Positions 9,682-18,668 of a stretch of DNA of 64,000 nt are shown piece after piece (the first letter of the stretch is position 1; each line of letters begins with the position of its first letter). Source of the stretch: an uncultured Hyphomicrobiales bacterium. GTDB lineage: Bacteria > Pseudomonadota > Alphaproteobacteria > Rhizobiales > Beijerinckiaceae. The translations under genes and the position numbers were made by a program. The stretch covers positions 1 to 64,000 of the forward strand of contig CAIKAR010000018.1 in assembly GCA_903825465.1 (NCBI GenBank). Reading direction: 5' to 3'. The notes below the pieces were generated by a model, which did not search any database, had not been told where the DNA came from, and saw only the letters and a program-made list of their open reading frames with translations.

Positions 9682-10602
9682 TTGACCCCCATTCCCACAT
9701 CCATAGACGCGACCCTGAAGATGCTTTCGGATGCCGACTACGTCGCCGACCGCTCGCTGGCAACGGTGCTGTTCCTGGCGTTGAAAATGGGCCGTCCGCT
9801 GTTTCTCGAAGGCGAGGCCGGCGTCGGCAAGACCGAGATCGCGAAGGTGCTGGCCGCTGGCCTCGGGCGCGAGTTGATTCGCCTGCAATGCTACGAGGGT
9901 CTCGACGTTTCCTCGGCGGTCTACGAGTGGAACTACGCCCAGCAAATGATGGCGATTCGGCTTGCCGAAGCCTCCGGCGAAACCGACCGCGAACGGTTGG
10001 AGCGCGATGTGTTTTCCGAGCGCTACCTCGTCAAGCGCGCGCTGTTGCGGGCGCTGGAGCCCGCGGCCGGTGGCGCGCCCGTGCTGCTGATCGACGAAAT
10101 TGACCGCGCAGACGAGGCGTTCGAGGCGTTTTTGCTCGAAATGCTCTCGGACTTTCAGGTCACGATCCCGGAATTGGGGGCGGTGCGCGCGGAGAAACCG
10201 CCAATTGTCATTCTGACGTCGAACCGCACACGCGAAATTCACGACGCGCTGAAGCGCCGCTGCCTTTACCACTGGATCGACTATCCCGACGCCGAGCGGG
10301 AGCTCGCGATTCTCCGCGCGAAAGTCCCCAACGCGCCGGCCACGCTGTCCGCGGAGATCGTGGCGTTCGTGCAACGGCTGCGCAAGGAAGACCTGTTCAA
10401 GCAGCCAGGCGTCGCCGAGACGCTCGACTGGGCCAGCGCGCTGACCGAACTCGACGCGGTGGCGCTCGATCCCGCGCATGTCTCCGACACGCTCGGCGTG
10501 CTACTGAAATACCAAGACGACATCGCCCGCATGCAGAGTGGCAAGGCGCAGGTGTTGATCGAAGAGGCAAAAGCGGAATTGCGGATGAAAAACGCGGTGT
10601 AG
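9682..10602 (+). CDS. MoxR family AAA+ ATPase
   Basis: A 306-residue protein using a TTG start preceded by GAGGGCAGG. An upstream in-frame ATG at 9529 would add 51 residues of unusual composition without family similarity, so the TTG is preferred. Walker A is GEAGVGKTE near residue 45, Walker B is LLIDEIDRADEAF near residue 135, and the sensor region has ILTSNRTREIHDALKRRC. MoxR ATPases are chaperones that help insert metals or mature enzymes, usually with a von Willebrand A-domain partner; CoxD of the CO dehydrogenase cluster is one branch. No partner gene or CO dehydrogenase gene lies nearby, so the client is unknown. Confidence 0.88.
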   Translation: MTPIPTSIDATLKMLSDADYVADRSLATVLFLALKMGRPLFLEGEAGVGKTEIAKVLAAGLGRELIRLQCYEGLDVSSAVYEWNYAQQMMAIRLAEASGETDRERLERDVFSERYLVKRALLRALEPAAGGAPVLLIDEIDRADEAFEAFLLEMLSDFQVTIPELGAVRAEKPPIVILTSNRTREIHDALKRRCLYHWIDYPDAERELAILRAKVPNAPATLSAEIVAFVQRLRKEDLFKQPGVAETLDWASALTELDAVALDPAHVSDTLGVLLKYQDDIARMQSGKAQVLIEEAKAELRMKNAV

Positions 10603-10796
10603 GCCGCGTCTGGCCGCACCCCTTTTCGAACCAAGGCCAGATAGTTCCGCAGCGTCGGTGATGCCACCGAATTGTTACGCCTTTGATAGAGAACGCCGTT
10701 GGCGAGCTTTTCAAGGCGCATTGACCACATCGCGGGGCGGGGGCGTCGTGGTCCCAGCTGTGAATTGGGGATAGTTGGCGGCCGAGCGCGCTCACC

Positions 10797-10825
10797 AAAA
10801 AAAACGCGGCCCCCAGGCCGCGTTT
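10797..10825 (-). terminator. Rho-independent terminator of the porin gene
   Basis: A perfect 10-bp stem (AAACGCGGCC with GGCCGCGTTT) around a 4-nt loop, 27 bp after the porin stop. On the minus strand eight T overlap and follow the stem. The plus strand is less T-rich, so the main direction is minus. Confidence 0.85.
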
Positions 10826-10851
10826 CTCTTGTCTCGAAAGTCGCGAAGCAA

Positions 10852-11859
10852 TTAGTGCTTCCAGTCTTTCTGGTAGGTGAAGTCCACCGAGAGGGTCGCC
10901 ATGACACGCTGACCGCACCAGCTGGAGGTGCCGGTGAAAGCCTGGCCGGGCTTGTTGCCCGATGGATCGGAGCTAACGGCGTAGCATTGCGTCGACGTCA
11001 GATTTGACCCGTAGTAGCGCAAGTCGGCCGTCAGGTTGTTCCAGGCGTAGGAGACGCCCAGGTTCCAGGCCCAATAGCTCGGGAACTTGAGAGGCACGTT
11101 GCCCTGCGCGTTGTAAATCGTGCCGGCCTTGAGAGAGCCAAGGGCCTGATAGCCGAGTTCGCCGGAAACCGAGAAGCCGCTGTCGCCGAAGGTGTATTTC
11201 GGCAGGACAGAGACGTACAGGGAGCTAAATCCACCGCCGCCGCTCGACGCGTAATTGCCCCAGTTTGGCGAGTAAAACGCATTGCCGGCGACCGAGAACG
11301 CGTCGGAGAAATTGTAGGACGGCTTGAGGTAGAGCTCAAGGAAGCTGGGGTCCCGGGCGGTCGTGGCGCAGAAGCCATTGTTATTACAAAGGCCCAAACC
11401 AGCGTTGGCGGGGTTCAGCAGCGTATTGCCGTTTGCGAACGCCGGAAAGACGGCGCCGCTGGTCCAGTACTGGTTCTGATTGTTGGGGTACCAATAATAA
11501 ATGCCACCCGCGTCAACCGCGAACTTGCCCCAGGTCTGACGCACGCCGCCATAGAGATCGACCTCGGCGAAGGGGTTGGTCGGCAAATCGGTCTTCCAGA
11601 GCTGGGTGCCAACATAGAGCTGGGTGTCGCCGATGTTGTAACGCGGCTCGAAATAAGCTGTCGCGCTGGGCCGGCTATTGGACTGGCTGATGCCGCGCGA
11701 GATATAGTCGGTCATCACGTGCACGCCGAAAGCGAAGTCGAAGCCGTCCGCGCTGGCGGCGGCGACCGGCGCGGGTTCTTTTTTGCTCGGCAGGTCGGCC
11801 GCGAAGGCCGAGGTGCCCATCAAGCTCGCGGCCGCGACCGCGATCATGCTCAACTTCAT
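10852..11859 (-). CDS. TorF family putative outer-membrane porin
   Basis: A 335-residue protein with a signal peptide ending SAFAADLPSKK. The mature part is rich in alternating aromatic and small residues. Stretches such as VMTDYISRGISQSNSRPSA and EVDLYGGVRQTW are typical of the TorF (Gcw_chp) beta-barrel family, common in rhizobia-related bacteria. It probably forms an outer-membrane channel; its solute is unknown. An AGGGGC element precedes the ATG. The gene has its own strong terminator and a 460-bp upstream region, so it is a single-gene unit. Several cysteines in the middle loops could form disulfide bonds. Confidence 0.82.
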   Translation of the reverse strand: MKLSMIAVAAASLMGTSAFAADLPSKKEPAPVAAASADGFDFAFGVHVMTDYISRGISQSNSRPSATAYFEPRYNIGDTQLYVGTQLWKTDLPTNPFAEVDLYGGVRQTWGKFAVDAGGIYYWYPNNQNQYWTSGAVFPAFANGNTLLNPANAGLGLCNNNGFCATTARDPSFLELYLKPSYNFSDAFSVAGNAFYSPNWGNYASSGGGGFSSLYVSVLPKYTFGDSGFSVSGELGYQALGSLKAGTIYNAQGNVPLKFPSYWAWNLGVSYAWNNLTADLRYYGSNLTSTQCYAVSSDPSGNKPGQAFTGTSSWCGQRVMATLSVDFTYQKDWKH

Positions 11860-12323
11860 TTGGTGCCCCTTTTAACAATCATTCGATGCACCAGATGTGC
11901 ATCTTCGAGGGCAGGGGAGGCAAGGTGACGGCCTGGGCAGTCTGCGCAAAGGTTAGGCAATTATCCCGCAACGGATGTATTGCGAAATCGAGTGACATTT
12001 TTACAACGTGATTTCATGGCTTGGAGGGGCAGCGACAACGATTCTATGCCCAAATGAGGTCCTAGAACGTCGCAACGATGGTTCATTCGTCGATCAACGA
12101 CACCGGCGCCACCGGATGTGCGCCGGTTTATCGATGCCGTTCAAGCCATCAGTGTTTATCCACCCTTCCAAGCCGCGAGGGCCCCGCGCGCCGCTCCGCC
12201 GGCACCGAACCGCCGGCGCTCGACAAGGACGAGCGGGCGTGGCTAAATCGCTGAAGTCCAGGAGCGGACGCCGAGGCCCGACGGGCCGGGCGGCGCGTGG
12301 GCCACTGGGGAGGTGGGTGACCC
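11860..12323. other. Long intergenic region between divergent porin and receptor genes
   Basis: No convincing gene in 464 bp. It must contain the porin promoter (minus) and the promoter of the Bug tandem (plus). An 8-bp perfect inverted repeat, ACCGGCGC and GCGCCGGT around a 10-nt loop at 12102-12127, could form an RNA hairpin but is not followed by a T tract. A GGGAGGTGGG element at the right end is the ribosome-binding site of the next gene. Confidence 0.5.
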
Positions 12324-13280
12324 ATGGATCGACGAATGTTCGCCTCGCTCGGCGCTCTGACCGCGACGGGGGCTTTTCGAGCCCTGGCGCAGGGATCGCC
12401 CATTCGATTCATCTACCCCTACGCGCCGGGCAGCGGCGGCGACGCGCTGGTTCGCGTGTTAGCTGATCAAATCGGCCGGGAACTGAACGAGACGGTTCTT
12501 GTGGAAAACCGCACAGGCGCGGATGGCCGCATCGGCGTGCGCGATGTCAAAGCCGCGCCGGCCGACGGCCGCACGATGTTGTTCACGCCGTTCGGATCGA
12601 TGGTGCTGTTTCCATCGGTATACGCGAGCTTGCCCTACGATCCCTTCAAGGATTTCGCGCCTGTCTCCCAAGTCGTCGCTTATGATTTCGGCTTGGCGGC
12701 GGGTCCGATGTTTCCCGGCAAAACGCTCGCGGATCTCGCGGCCTGGCTGACGGCCGATCCATCGCGAGCCAATTTTGGCATGCCGGGGTCGGGCGCGATG
12801 CCGCATTTCCTGCCGCTGAAATTCGGCGCCATCGCGGGCGTCGACATCACGGCGATCGCGTTCAAGGGCTCCGTGCCGGCGCTGACGGAGGCGATGGCGG
12901 GCCACCTGCCGCTGGTCTGCGCGCCGTTGTCGGACCTCATCGAACAACACAAGGCCGGAACGATCCGTCTGCTGGCGTCGTCGGGACGCGAGCGCTCGCT
13001 TTTTACGCCCGATGTGCCGACGTTTTTGGAGCAAGGCTACGACATCGTCGCGAGCGGTTGGTACGGCATATTCGCTCCCGTCGGGTCGCCCGCGGCGATC
13101 CTTGACAGGATCAGTTCCATTGTCGTGCGCGCCATTCGCTCCGAGGCCGGGAAATCGCTGGCGCTGAAGTTCGGTTTCGCGCCAACGGGGACATCCGCCG
13201 CCGAGCTTGGCGCGATCCAAAAGGCCGATTTTGAGCGCTGGGCGCCGGTAGTGAAGGCGTCGGGCTTTCGCGGCGATTGA
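12324..13280 (+). CDS. Bug family TTT receptor (periplasmic solute-binding protein), first of a tandem pair
   Basis: A 318-residue protein with an N-terminal twin-arginine-like start (MDRRMFASLGAL) and signal peptide ending FRALAQ. The mature protein has the classical Bug pattern: IRFIYPYAPGSGGDALVRV, then ENRTGADGRIG, then the second-lobe SSGRERSLFTPDVPTFLEQGYD. Bug proteins bind carboxylates or similar small acids for tripartite tricarboxylate transporters. It overlaps or abuts the next gene, which encodes a close paralog, showing a tandem duplication. No TctA or TctB subunit is present. The sulfatase downstream suggests a sulfated or acidic organic ligand, which is only inference. Confidence 0.85.
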   Translation: MDRRMFASLGALTATGAFRALAQGSPIRFIYPYAPGSGGDALVRVLADQIGRELNETVLVENRTGADGRIGVRDVKAAPADGRTMLFTPFGSMVLFPSVYASLPYDPFKDFAPVSQVVAYDFGLAAGPMFPGKTLADLAAWLTADPSRANFGMPGSGAMPHFLPLKFGAIAGVDITAIAFKGSVPALTEAMAGHLPLVCAPLSDLIEQHKAGTIRLLASSGRERSLFTPDVPTFLEQGYDIVASGWYGIFAPVGSPAAILDRISSIVVRAIRSEAGKSLALKFGFAPTGTSAAELGAIQKADFERWAPVVKASGFRGD

Positions 13281-13294
13281 AACGGGGAGGCGAC

Positions 13295-14245
13295 ATGCGC
13301 CGCAGGGATTTTGTCGTGGCTGGCGCGCTGGCGCTCTCAGGCGCCGCGAACGCGCAGGCTGGCCCCATTCGGATCATTTGGCCCTACGCGCCCGGCAGCG
13401 CGATCGAGGGCTTGATCCGTGTTCTCGCCAATGAGATCGGCAAGGAAATCGGCGACACCGCGTTGGTGGAGAGCCATGTTGGCGCCGATGGCCGCATCGG
13501 CGTGCGCGATGTGAAGCTCGCGCCGCCGGACGGGCGCACGCTGTTGTTCACGCCCTATGGCGCGATGGTGATGATCCCGCTTGTTCACGCCGATACGCCC
13601 TACGACCCCTTCGCCGATTTCGAGCCGGTGTCGGAGGTCGCGGCGCTCGAATTCGCCATCGCGTCGGGACCGATGTTTCCGGGCCGAACGCTCGCGGAGC
13701 TCGCGACGTGGTTGAAGGCCAACCCCGACAAGGCGAATTTCGCCGCGCCGGGGCTTGGCTCCCTGCCGCATTTTTTGCCGCTGCGGTTGGGCGCGTTGAT
13801 CGGCGTCGACATGCGCCCGGTGCCATTCAAGGGCTCGGCGCCCGCGTCGCTCGAAGTCATGGCGGGGCATATTCCCATCGTCAGCAATCCCTTGTCAGAA
13901 CTGGTCGAGCGTCACCGGACGGGAGAATTGCGCATCCTCGCCGTCGCCAATCGCGAGCGTTCGCCAACGGCGCCCGACCTGCCGACATTCATCGAACAGG
14001 GCTTCGATGTCGAAGGCGTCGGCTGGTATGGAATCTTCGCGCCGGCGCGCACGCCGAAGGCGGTCATCGACAGGTTGAATTCGATCGTCGTGCGCTACAT
14101 GCGTTCCGAAGCCGGGCTGGCGTTCGCCGCGCGCTTGGGCATAAGGTCGTCCGGCACGTCGCCGGCGGAACTCGCGGCGGTTCAACGGGCGGATTTCGAT
14201 CGCTGGGCGCCGGTCATCAAGGCGTCGGGCTTCAAGGGCGAATAA
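13295..14245 (+). CDS. Bug family TTT receptor, second of a tandem pair
   Basis: A 316-residue paralog of the preceding gene. The segment GADGRIGVRDVK is identical in both, and most of the N-terminal lobe aligns without gaps. The ATG at 13295 with GGGGAGG 4 bp before it is preferred to an upstream TTG overlapping the previous stop. It begins MRRRDFVVAGALALSG, a possible twin-arginine signal, and is cleaved near NAQAG. Differences concentrate in the ligand-proximal second half, which would allow altered specificity after duplication. It is co-transcribed with the upstream paralog, and the sulfatase start follows 118 bp later. Confidence 0.85.
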   Translation: MRRRDFVVAGALALSGAANAQAGPIRIIWPYAPGSAIEGLIRVLANEIGKEIGDTALVESHVGADGRIGVRDVKLAPPDGRTLLFTPYGAMVMIPLVHADTPYDPFADFEPVSEVAALEFAIASGPMFPGRTLAELATWLKANPDKANFAAPGLGSLPHFLPLRLGALIGVDMRPVPFKGSAPASLEVMAGHIPIVSNPLSELVERHRTGELRILAVANRERSPTAPDLPTFIEQGFDVEGVGWYGIFAPARTPKAVIDRLNSIVVRYMRSEAGLAFAARLGIRSSGTSPAELAAVQRADFDRWAPVIKASGFKGE

Positions 14246-14363
14246 GTGGAAAGCGCGGAGAAGCGGACTTGAAGTGGTTTTCATTTGTCGCGGGTTTGCC
14301 TTTCGCGGCCACGCCGCCGGCGTTCGCGTAAACCGGCGACGACCCATCCCTAAAGGGACATCC

Positions 14364-15929
14364 ATGACCAAGCGGCCGAACTTCCTTTTCATCATCACCG
14401 ACCAGCACCGCGCCGACTATCTCGGCTGCGCCGGCCATCCCGTGTTGAAGACGCCCAACATCGACGCCATCGCGGCGAAGGGCACGCGCTTCGAGAATTT
14501 TTACGTGGCCTCGCCCGTGTGCATGCCGAACCGCGCCTCGCTGCTGACGGGCCGCTATACGTCTACCCACGGCCTGCGGCACAATGGCTGCGACCTCTCC
14601 TACGACGCCAGCACGTTCGTCGAGGCCTTGCGCCTTTCCGGATACCAAACCGCGGCGATCGGCAAGAGCCATGTCCAGCCGATGACGGGCATTCCCGCGC
14701 AGCCGCGCGTCGATCCCGCCACGCTGGGCCCGCTGAAGGAAGCGTGGAAAATCGACGAAAGCGACTACGACAACGAGGACCCCTCGCGCTACGCAAGCGC
14801 GGAGTTCTACAAATTCCCGCTGCCCTACTATGGCTACGAGCATGTCGACATGGTGACCGGCCACGGCGACGAATGCAACGGCCACTACCTTCAGTGGCTG
14901 CGCAAGCAAAGGCCCGACGCGGACGCGCTGCGCGACCACAAAAGCCAACTGCCGCATGACTATGTCTGCCCGCAGGCGATCCGCACGCGCGTGCCGGAAG
15001 AGCTTTATCCGACGTCTTTCATCCGCGACCGAGCGCTCGACTGGCTCGACGGCGCGAGGCGCGGCGACAAGCCGTTCTTCGCCTTCGTGTCGTTCCCCGA
15101 TCCACACCATCCCTTCACCCCGCCCGGAAAATATTGGGACATGTACGATCCCAAGGATTTCAAGGCGCCGCCGGACTATCAAAGCGTGCGCGATCCCATC
15201 CCGCCGCTGCAATTCCTGCATGACCAATGGACGTCCGGGAAACGCTTCGACAAAGCCCAGGAGGCGTTTTGCGTCGACGAGCGCGAAATCCGCGAGGCGA
15301 TGGCGCTGACCTGCGGGATGATCACGATGATAGACGACGCGGTGGGCGCGATTGTCGCGAAGCTCAAGGAAATCGGCCGCTACGACGACACCGCGATCGT
15401 GTTCAACGCCGATCACGGCGACTACCTCGGCGACAGCTCGCTCATGCTGAAGGGCGCCATCATGCGCCGCTCCATCAACAACGTGCCGTTCATATGGTCG
15501 GATCCCGCCGACCGCGCCGCGCGCGTGTCGAAGGCGCTGGCCTCCACCGTCGATCTCGCGCCGACGATTCTCGCGCGCGCCGGCGTGAAGCCTTATTTCG
15601 GCGTTCAGGGAAAAAGCCTGCTGGACAATCTCGACGGCTCCGCGGCTTTGCGTGAAAAGCTTCTCGTCGAGTACGAGGACACGCAGCCGCGCATGGGCTT
15701 TTCGCGCGCCGCCGTCGTGCGGACATTGCAATCGCCGGAACATCGCCTCACGATTTACCGCGGCGAGGATTGGGGCGAATTGTACGACCTCGTCGAAGAC
15801 CCGGGCGAACTGGACAATCTCTGGAACAAGGCGTCCCACGCCGGCGTCAAGGCGCGCCTGGTCGACGCGCTGATGCGGGAAATGCTCGACAACGTGGACC
15901 AGAGCCCGCGGGCGCGGCGCAGAGCCTGA
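14364..15929 (+). CDS. Type I sulfatase (arylsulfatase or choline-sulfatase-like)
   Basis: A 521-residue cytoplasmic-looking hydrolase starting MTKRPNFLFIITDQHRADYLG. The sulfatase signature is Cys53-Met-Pro-Asn-Arg57 followed by ASLLTGRY; the cysteine would be converted to formylglycine by a separate enzyme. Asp13 in ITDQHRAD, and the later FNADHGDYLGD with its Asp-His pair, provide metal ligands. It cleaves sulfate esters; without a signal peptide an intracellular substrate such as an imported sulfate ester is likely. The ATG follows AAAGGGACATCC; a longer frame upstream has no family similarity. The beta-propeller gene starts 14 bp downstream, so they probably form an operon with the Bug receptors. 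Confidence 0.88.
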   Translation: MTKRPNFLFIITDQHRADYLGCAGHPVLKTPNIDAIAAKGTRFENFYVASPVCMPNRASLLTGRYTSTHGLRHNGCDLSYDASTFVEALRLSGYQTAAIGKSHVQPMTGIPAQPRVDPATLGPLKEAWKIDESDYDNEDPSRYASAEFYKFPLPYYGYEHVDMVTGHGDECNGHYLQWLRKQRPDADALRDHKSQLPHDYVCPQAIRTRVPEELYPTSFIRDRALDWLDGARRGDKPFFAFVSFPDPHHPFTPPGKYWDMYDPKDFKAPPDYQSVRDPIPPLQFLHDQWTSGKRFDKAQEAFCVDEREIREAMALTCGMITMIDDAVGAIVAKLKEIGRYDDTAIVFNADHGDYLGDSSLMLKGAIMRRSINNVPFIWSDPADRAARVSKALASTVDLAPTILARAGVKPYFGVQGKSLLDNLDGSAALREKLLVEYEDTQPRMGFSRAAVVRTLQSPEHRLTIYRGEDWGELYDLVEDPGELDNLWNKASHAGVKARLVDALMREMLDNVDQSPRARRRA

Positions 15930-15943
15930 AAGCAGAGGCCGGA

Positions 15944-16879
15944 ATGTCGCAAACAGGCGCCGCGCGCGGTTTGATCGCCATCGATAAAATGGGCGGCAAG
16001 GTGCTGTTCGTCGATCCCGCGACGGACGCGACGATCAACACGCTTGAGGGTTTCCAGCGCACGCCGCACGAATTGCTGGTGTCGCCGGAAACCGGACTCG
16101 CCTATGTGCCGATCTATGGCGACGGCGTTCATGGCCGCAATCCGAATCCCGGCCACACGGTTTGCGTGATCGATCTCCGCGGCCAGCGCGTTGTGGCGAA
16201 TATCGACACGCGCCCCTATATCGCGCCGCACACGCTGCGTTTCGGGGGCGATGGGTTGATCTACGTCACTTGTGAAAATAGCGCCGTCGTCGCGATCATC
16301 GACCCCGCCCGCAACAAGGTCGTGGGCGCGATTGAAACGGGATCGACGAACAGCCACCGGCTGGTGATCGCTCGGGATGGCGGGCGCCTGTACACGGAAA
16401 ACGAGGAGGACGCGACGATTTCGGTCATCGATCTTCCCGCGCGGAAATTGTTGGGAAAGTTCGAGGCGCCGCAAGCGCTCGCCGGCATCGAAATTTCGCG
16501 CGATGGCGGCCGATTGATCGCTGTTTCGGATGAAACGCCGGCGCTGTTCGTTGTCGACGCGCGCAACGGAAGCCTTGTCGAAACCATCGCGCTCGAAGGC
16601 GCGCCGAAGGCGGCGCAGATCGCGCGCTTCAGTCCCGATGAAAGCGTGTTGGCCGTCACCAGCAACAACGGCGACACCGCGACCTTGCTCTCGCCGGATT
16701 TGCGGACGCAAACGACGATCAAGGTTGGGCGCCAGCCCATGGACATGGCGTTCCGCGGCGACGATCTCTACATCGGCTGCCAGGGCGACGGGTCCGTGCA
16801 TGTGATCGATATCTCGACCCGGCGATGGAAGCGCGCCTTTTCGGCTGGCGTTGGATGCGAGTGCCTCGGCTTTTTCTAG
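15944..16879 (+). CDS. YncE-like beta-propeller repeat protein
   Basis: A 311-residue protein made of repeated blades of roughly 40 residues. Each blade carries a form of VxVIDxxxxKVVxxIxxG, for example VVAIIDPARNKVVGAIETG and ISVIDLPARKLLGKFE. This is the YVTN/YncE seven-bladed propeller pattern. No signal peptide was found. Such proteins are binding platforms or lyase-like enzymes, and no catalytic residues can be assigned. The ATG at 15944 is chosen because upstream codons overlap the sulfatase gene in another frame. It is adjacent to and likely co-transcribed with the sulfatase, suggesting a role with the same substrate. Confidence 0.75.
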   Translation: MSQTGAARGLIAIDKMGGKVLFVDPATDATINTLEGFQRTPHELLVSPETGLAYVPIYGDGVHGRNPNPGHTVCVIDLRGQRVVANIDTRPYIAPHTLRFGGDGLIYVTCENSAVVAIIDPARNKVVGAIETGSTNSHRLVIARDGGRLYTENEEDATISVIDLPARKLLGKFEAPQALAGIEISRDGGRLIAVSDETPALFVVDARNGSLVETIALEGAPKAAQIARFSPDESVLAVTSNNGDTATLLSPDLRTQTTIKVGRQPMDMAFRGDDLYIGCQGDGSVHVIDISTRRWKRAFSAGVGCECLGFF

Positions 16880-16901
16880 TGTCGGCAACCAAGCCAAACA
16901 C

Positions 16902-17900
16902 TCAAAGCGCGAACTTGTCCCTCCATGCGGGCGCCGCGCCGGGAAAGGGTAGGGACTTGGCCTCGTAAACGCCGCGCGCGATGGCGCGCGCCAGACAGTC
17001 CGCGGCCAGCGCGCCGATCTCGGCGAGGTCGCGCGCGGTTGGCGGCGTGGCGTGGCGCGCCGTCGCCGCGGCGAAAACGACGTCGCCGTCCATCGGCGCG
17101 TGGGCGGGGCGCAGGGCGCGCGCCATGCCGTCATGCGCCATCACCGCCACGCGCTCGCAGGCCGCCTTGTCGAGCGCGGCGTCCGTCGCGACAACGGCGA
17201 TGGTGGTGTTTTCGTGGGTGTCGCCCTTGATTTTGAATGCGAGATCCTCGGCGAATGTCCACACGGGCATGCCCAACCCGCCGAATTCCGCGTCTCGCTC
17301 GTAGGGCGCCGCCCAGAAGTTCGGCCTGTCGCCGACGGTCGCGGAGCCAATCGCGTTGACGGCCACAAGGGCGCCGACGGCGAAGCCGGACGATGTCGAT
17401 GCGCTGGCGGATCCCAATCCGCCCTTTAGGTTCGCGGTCGCGGCGCCATATCCCGCGCCCACGGTGCCCAGCGTGAACGTCTCGGCGGCGTTGACCGAAG
17501 CTTCGTAGCCGAGTTCCCAATACGGCGGCAGGCGCTTCCAGTGTTTGTCGCCGCCATTGAGCAGGTCGAACAAGATCGCGCCCGGGACGATCGGCACCTT
17601 CGCGCCCCGCGCGTCGTAGCCGCGTCCTTGTTCGCGCAACCACGCCTGCGCGCCGCCCATGGCGTCAAGGCCAAAGGCGGAGCCGCCCGACAATACGATG
17701 GCGTCGATCTTTTCAACGCTCATGCCCGGCGCGAGCAACGCCGTGTCGCGCAAGCCCGGCGCGCCGCCGTGGACGGCAATGGACGCGCGAACGGCGGTGT
17801 CGAACACGATCGCCGTGACTCCCGAGGCAAGCGCGGCGCTCGCGGCGTTGCCAACCCGCAGGCCGGTTACGTCGGTGATCAGGTTCTTCGACGCACGCAT
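16902..17900 (-). CDS. P1 family (S58, DmpA-like) peptidase
   Basis: A 332-residue protein starting MRASKNLITDVTGLRVGNA. Family features include VLSGGSAFGLDA near residue 70, PIVPGAILFDL near 105, NLKGGLGSAS near 157 and the processing region ENTTIAVVATDA. By comparison with DmpA and BapA, Thr232 after Asn231 should be the nucleophile freed by self-cleavage into two chains. Members are aminopeptidases acting on D-amino acid amides, beta-peptides or small amides. The gene is convergent with the beta-propeller gene and divergent from the PEBP gene. A GntR-type palindrome lies 27 bp before its start and may control it. Confidence 0.87.
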   Translation of the reverse strand: MRASKNLITDVTGLRVGNAASAALASGVTAIVFDTAVRASIAVHGGAPGLRDTALLAPGMSVEKIDAIVLSGGSAFGLDAMGGAQAWLREQGRGYDARGAKVPIVPGAILFDLLNGGDKHWKRLPPYWELGYEASVNAAETFTLGTVGAGYGAATANLKGGLGSASASTSSGFAVGALVAVNAIGSATVGDRPNFWAAPYERDAEFGGLGMPVWTFAEDLAFKIKGDTHENTTIAVVATDAALDKAACERVAVMAHDGMARALRPAHAPMDGDVVFAAATARHATPPTARDLAEIGALAADCLARAIARGVYEAKSLPFPGAAPAWRDKFAL

Positions 17901-17926
17901 TCGCCGCTCCGGAAAATTTCACGCGC

Positions 17927-17945
17927 TTGTCTATACAATCGACAA
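17927..17945. promoter_or_regulatory. Candidate GntR (FCD-type) operator between the P1 peptidase and PEBP genes
   Basis: The sequence TTGTCTATACAATCGACAA contains the half-sites TTGT and ACAA separated by 4 bp, plus an outer TTGTC/GACAA pair. This resembles operators of FCD-subfamily GntR repressors. It lies 27 bp from the P1 peptidase start and 77 bp from the PEBP start in an otherwise GC-rich region. No regulator gene is encoded beside it. Confidence 0.4.
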
Positions 17946-18021
17946 TACCAATGGAAAACACCGGGGGTTCCCGGTAGGTTGGACGTTGGCGTCCCAACGC
18001 CGATAATTTCGGGAGGAAGAC

Positions 18022-18582
18022 ATGAAAAGCCTGATCGTTTCGACAATTTTTGCCGCGGTGTTCGGCGCCGGCGTCGCGCGCGCCGCGGAGCCCTTCGCGC
18101 TGACCTCTTCCGCTTACAAGGACGGCGATGTCTGGCCGTCGAAATTCGCAGGCGCCGATCCCAGCCGCACCAATCCGTCATGCCCCGGCGAAAACGTCTC
18201 GCCGCCGCTCGCATGGTCGAATCCGCCGGCGGGCACAAAGAGCTACGCTTTGCTGATGCAGGACCCCGACGGCGGCAACGGACTGGGTGTGTTTCACTGG
18301 GTCGCCTACAACATCCCCGCGAGCAAGACCTCCTTCGCCGAGGGCGAGGCGAGCAAGCCGCCGAACGGCTGGACCGGCGGCAAGAACGCGATCGGCAAAA
18401 CAGCCTATTTCGGCCCATGCGGCCCCTCCGGCCATTCGCTGCACCACTATGTCATCACGGTGATCGCCACCGACGTCGAGCCGACTTTGAAGCCGGATAT
18501 GACGCGTGACGAACTTGTCGCCGCGCTGAAAGGCCACGCGCTCGCGCCGGCCAGCATTGTGGGTCGGTATACGCGGCCATAA
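18022..18582 (+). CDS. Secreted YbhB/YbcL-type PEBP (Raf kinase inhibitor-like) protein
   Basis: A 186-residue protein with signal peptide MKSLIVSTIFAAVFGAGVARA. The mature part has the PEBP fold signatures: PSCPGENVSPPLAWSNPPAG, then LLMQDPDG, then VFHWVAYNIP, then YFGPCGPSGHSLHHYVITV. Bacterial YbhB/YbcL proteins bind small anionic ligands, but their role is unclear. Secretion to the periplasm is predicted. A GGGAGGAAG ribosome-binding site precedes the ATG. A strong hairpin follows the stop. It may share the regulatory palindrome with the divergent peptidase gene. Confidence 0.87.
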   Translation: MKSLIVSTIFAAVFGAGVARAAEPFALTSSAYKDGDVWPSKFAGADPSRTNPSCPGENVSPPLAWSNPPAGTKSYALLMQDPDGGNGLGVFHWVAYNIPASKTSFAEGEASKPPNGWTGGKNAIGKTAYFGPCGPSGHSLHHYVITVIATDVEPTLKPDMTRDELVAALKGHALAPASIVGRYTRP

Positions 18583-18596
18583 GCGGGCTCAACACG

Positions 18597-18623
18597 CCGC
18601 CCGCCGCTGTGTTCGGCGGGCGG
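18597..18623. terminator. Perfect 10-bp hairpin between convergent PEBP and LigB genes
   Basis: Arms CCGCCCGCCG and CGGCGGGCGG enclose a 7-nt loop 15 bp after the PEBP stop and 46 bp from the LigB stop. There is no T tract on either side, so a role as a terminator or as a 3' stabilising structure for both transcripts is inferred. Confidence 0.5.
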
Positions 18624-18668
18624 AACGCTCGGTGTCAATTTCAGCGACCGCCGCGGCGAGTGGAAACG

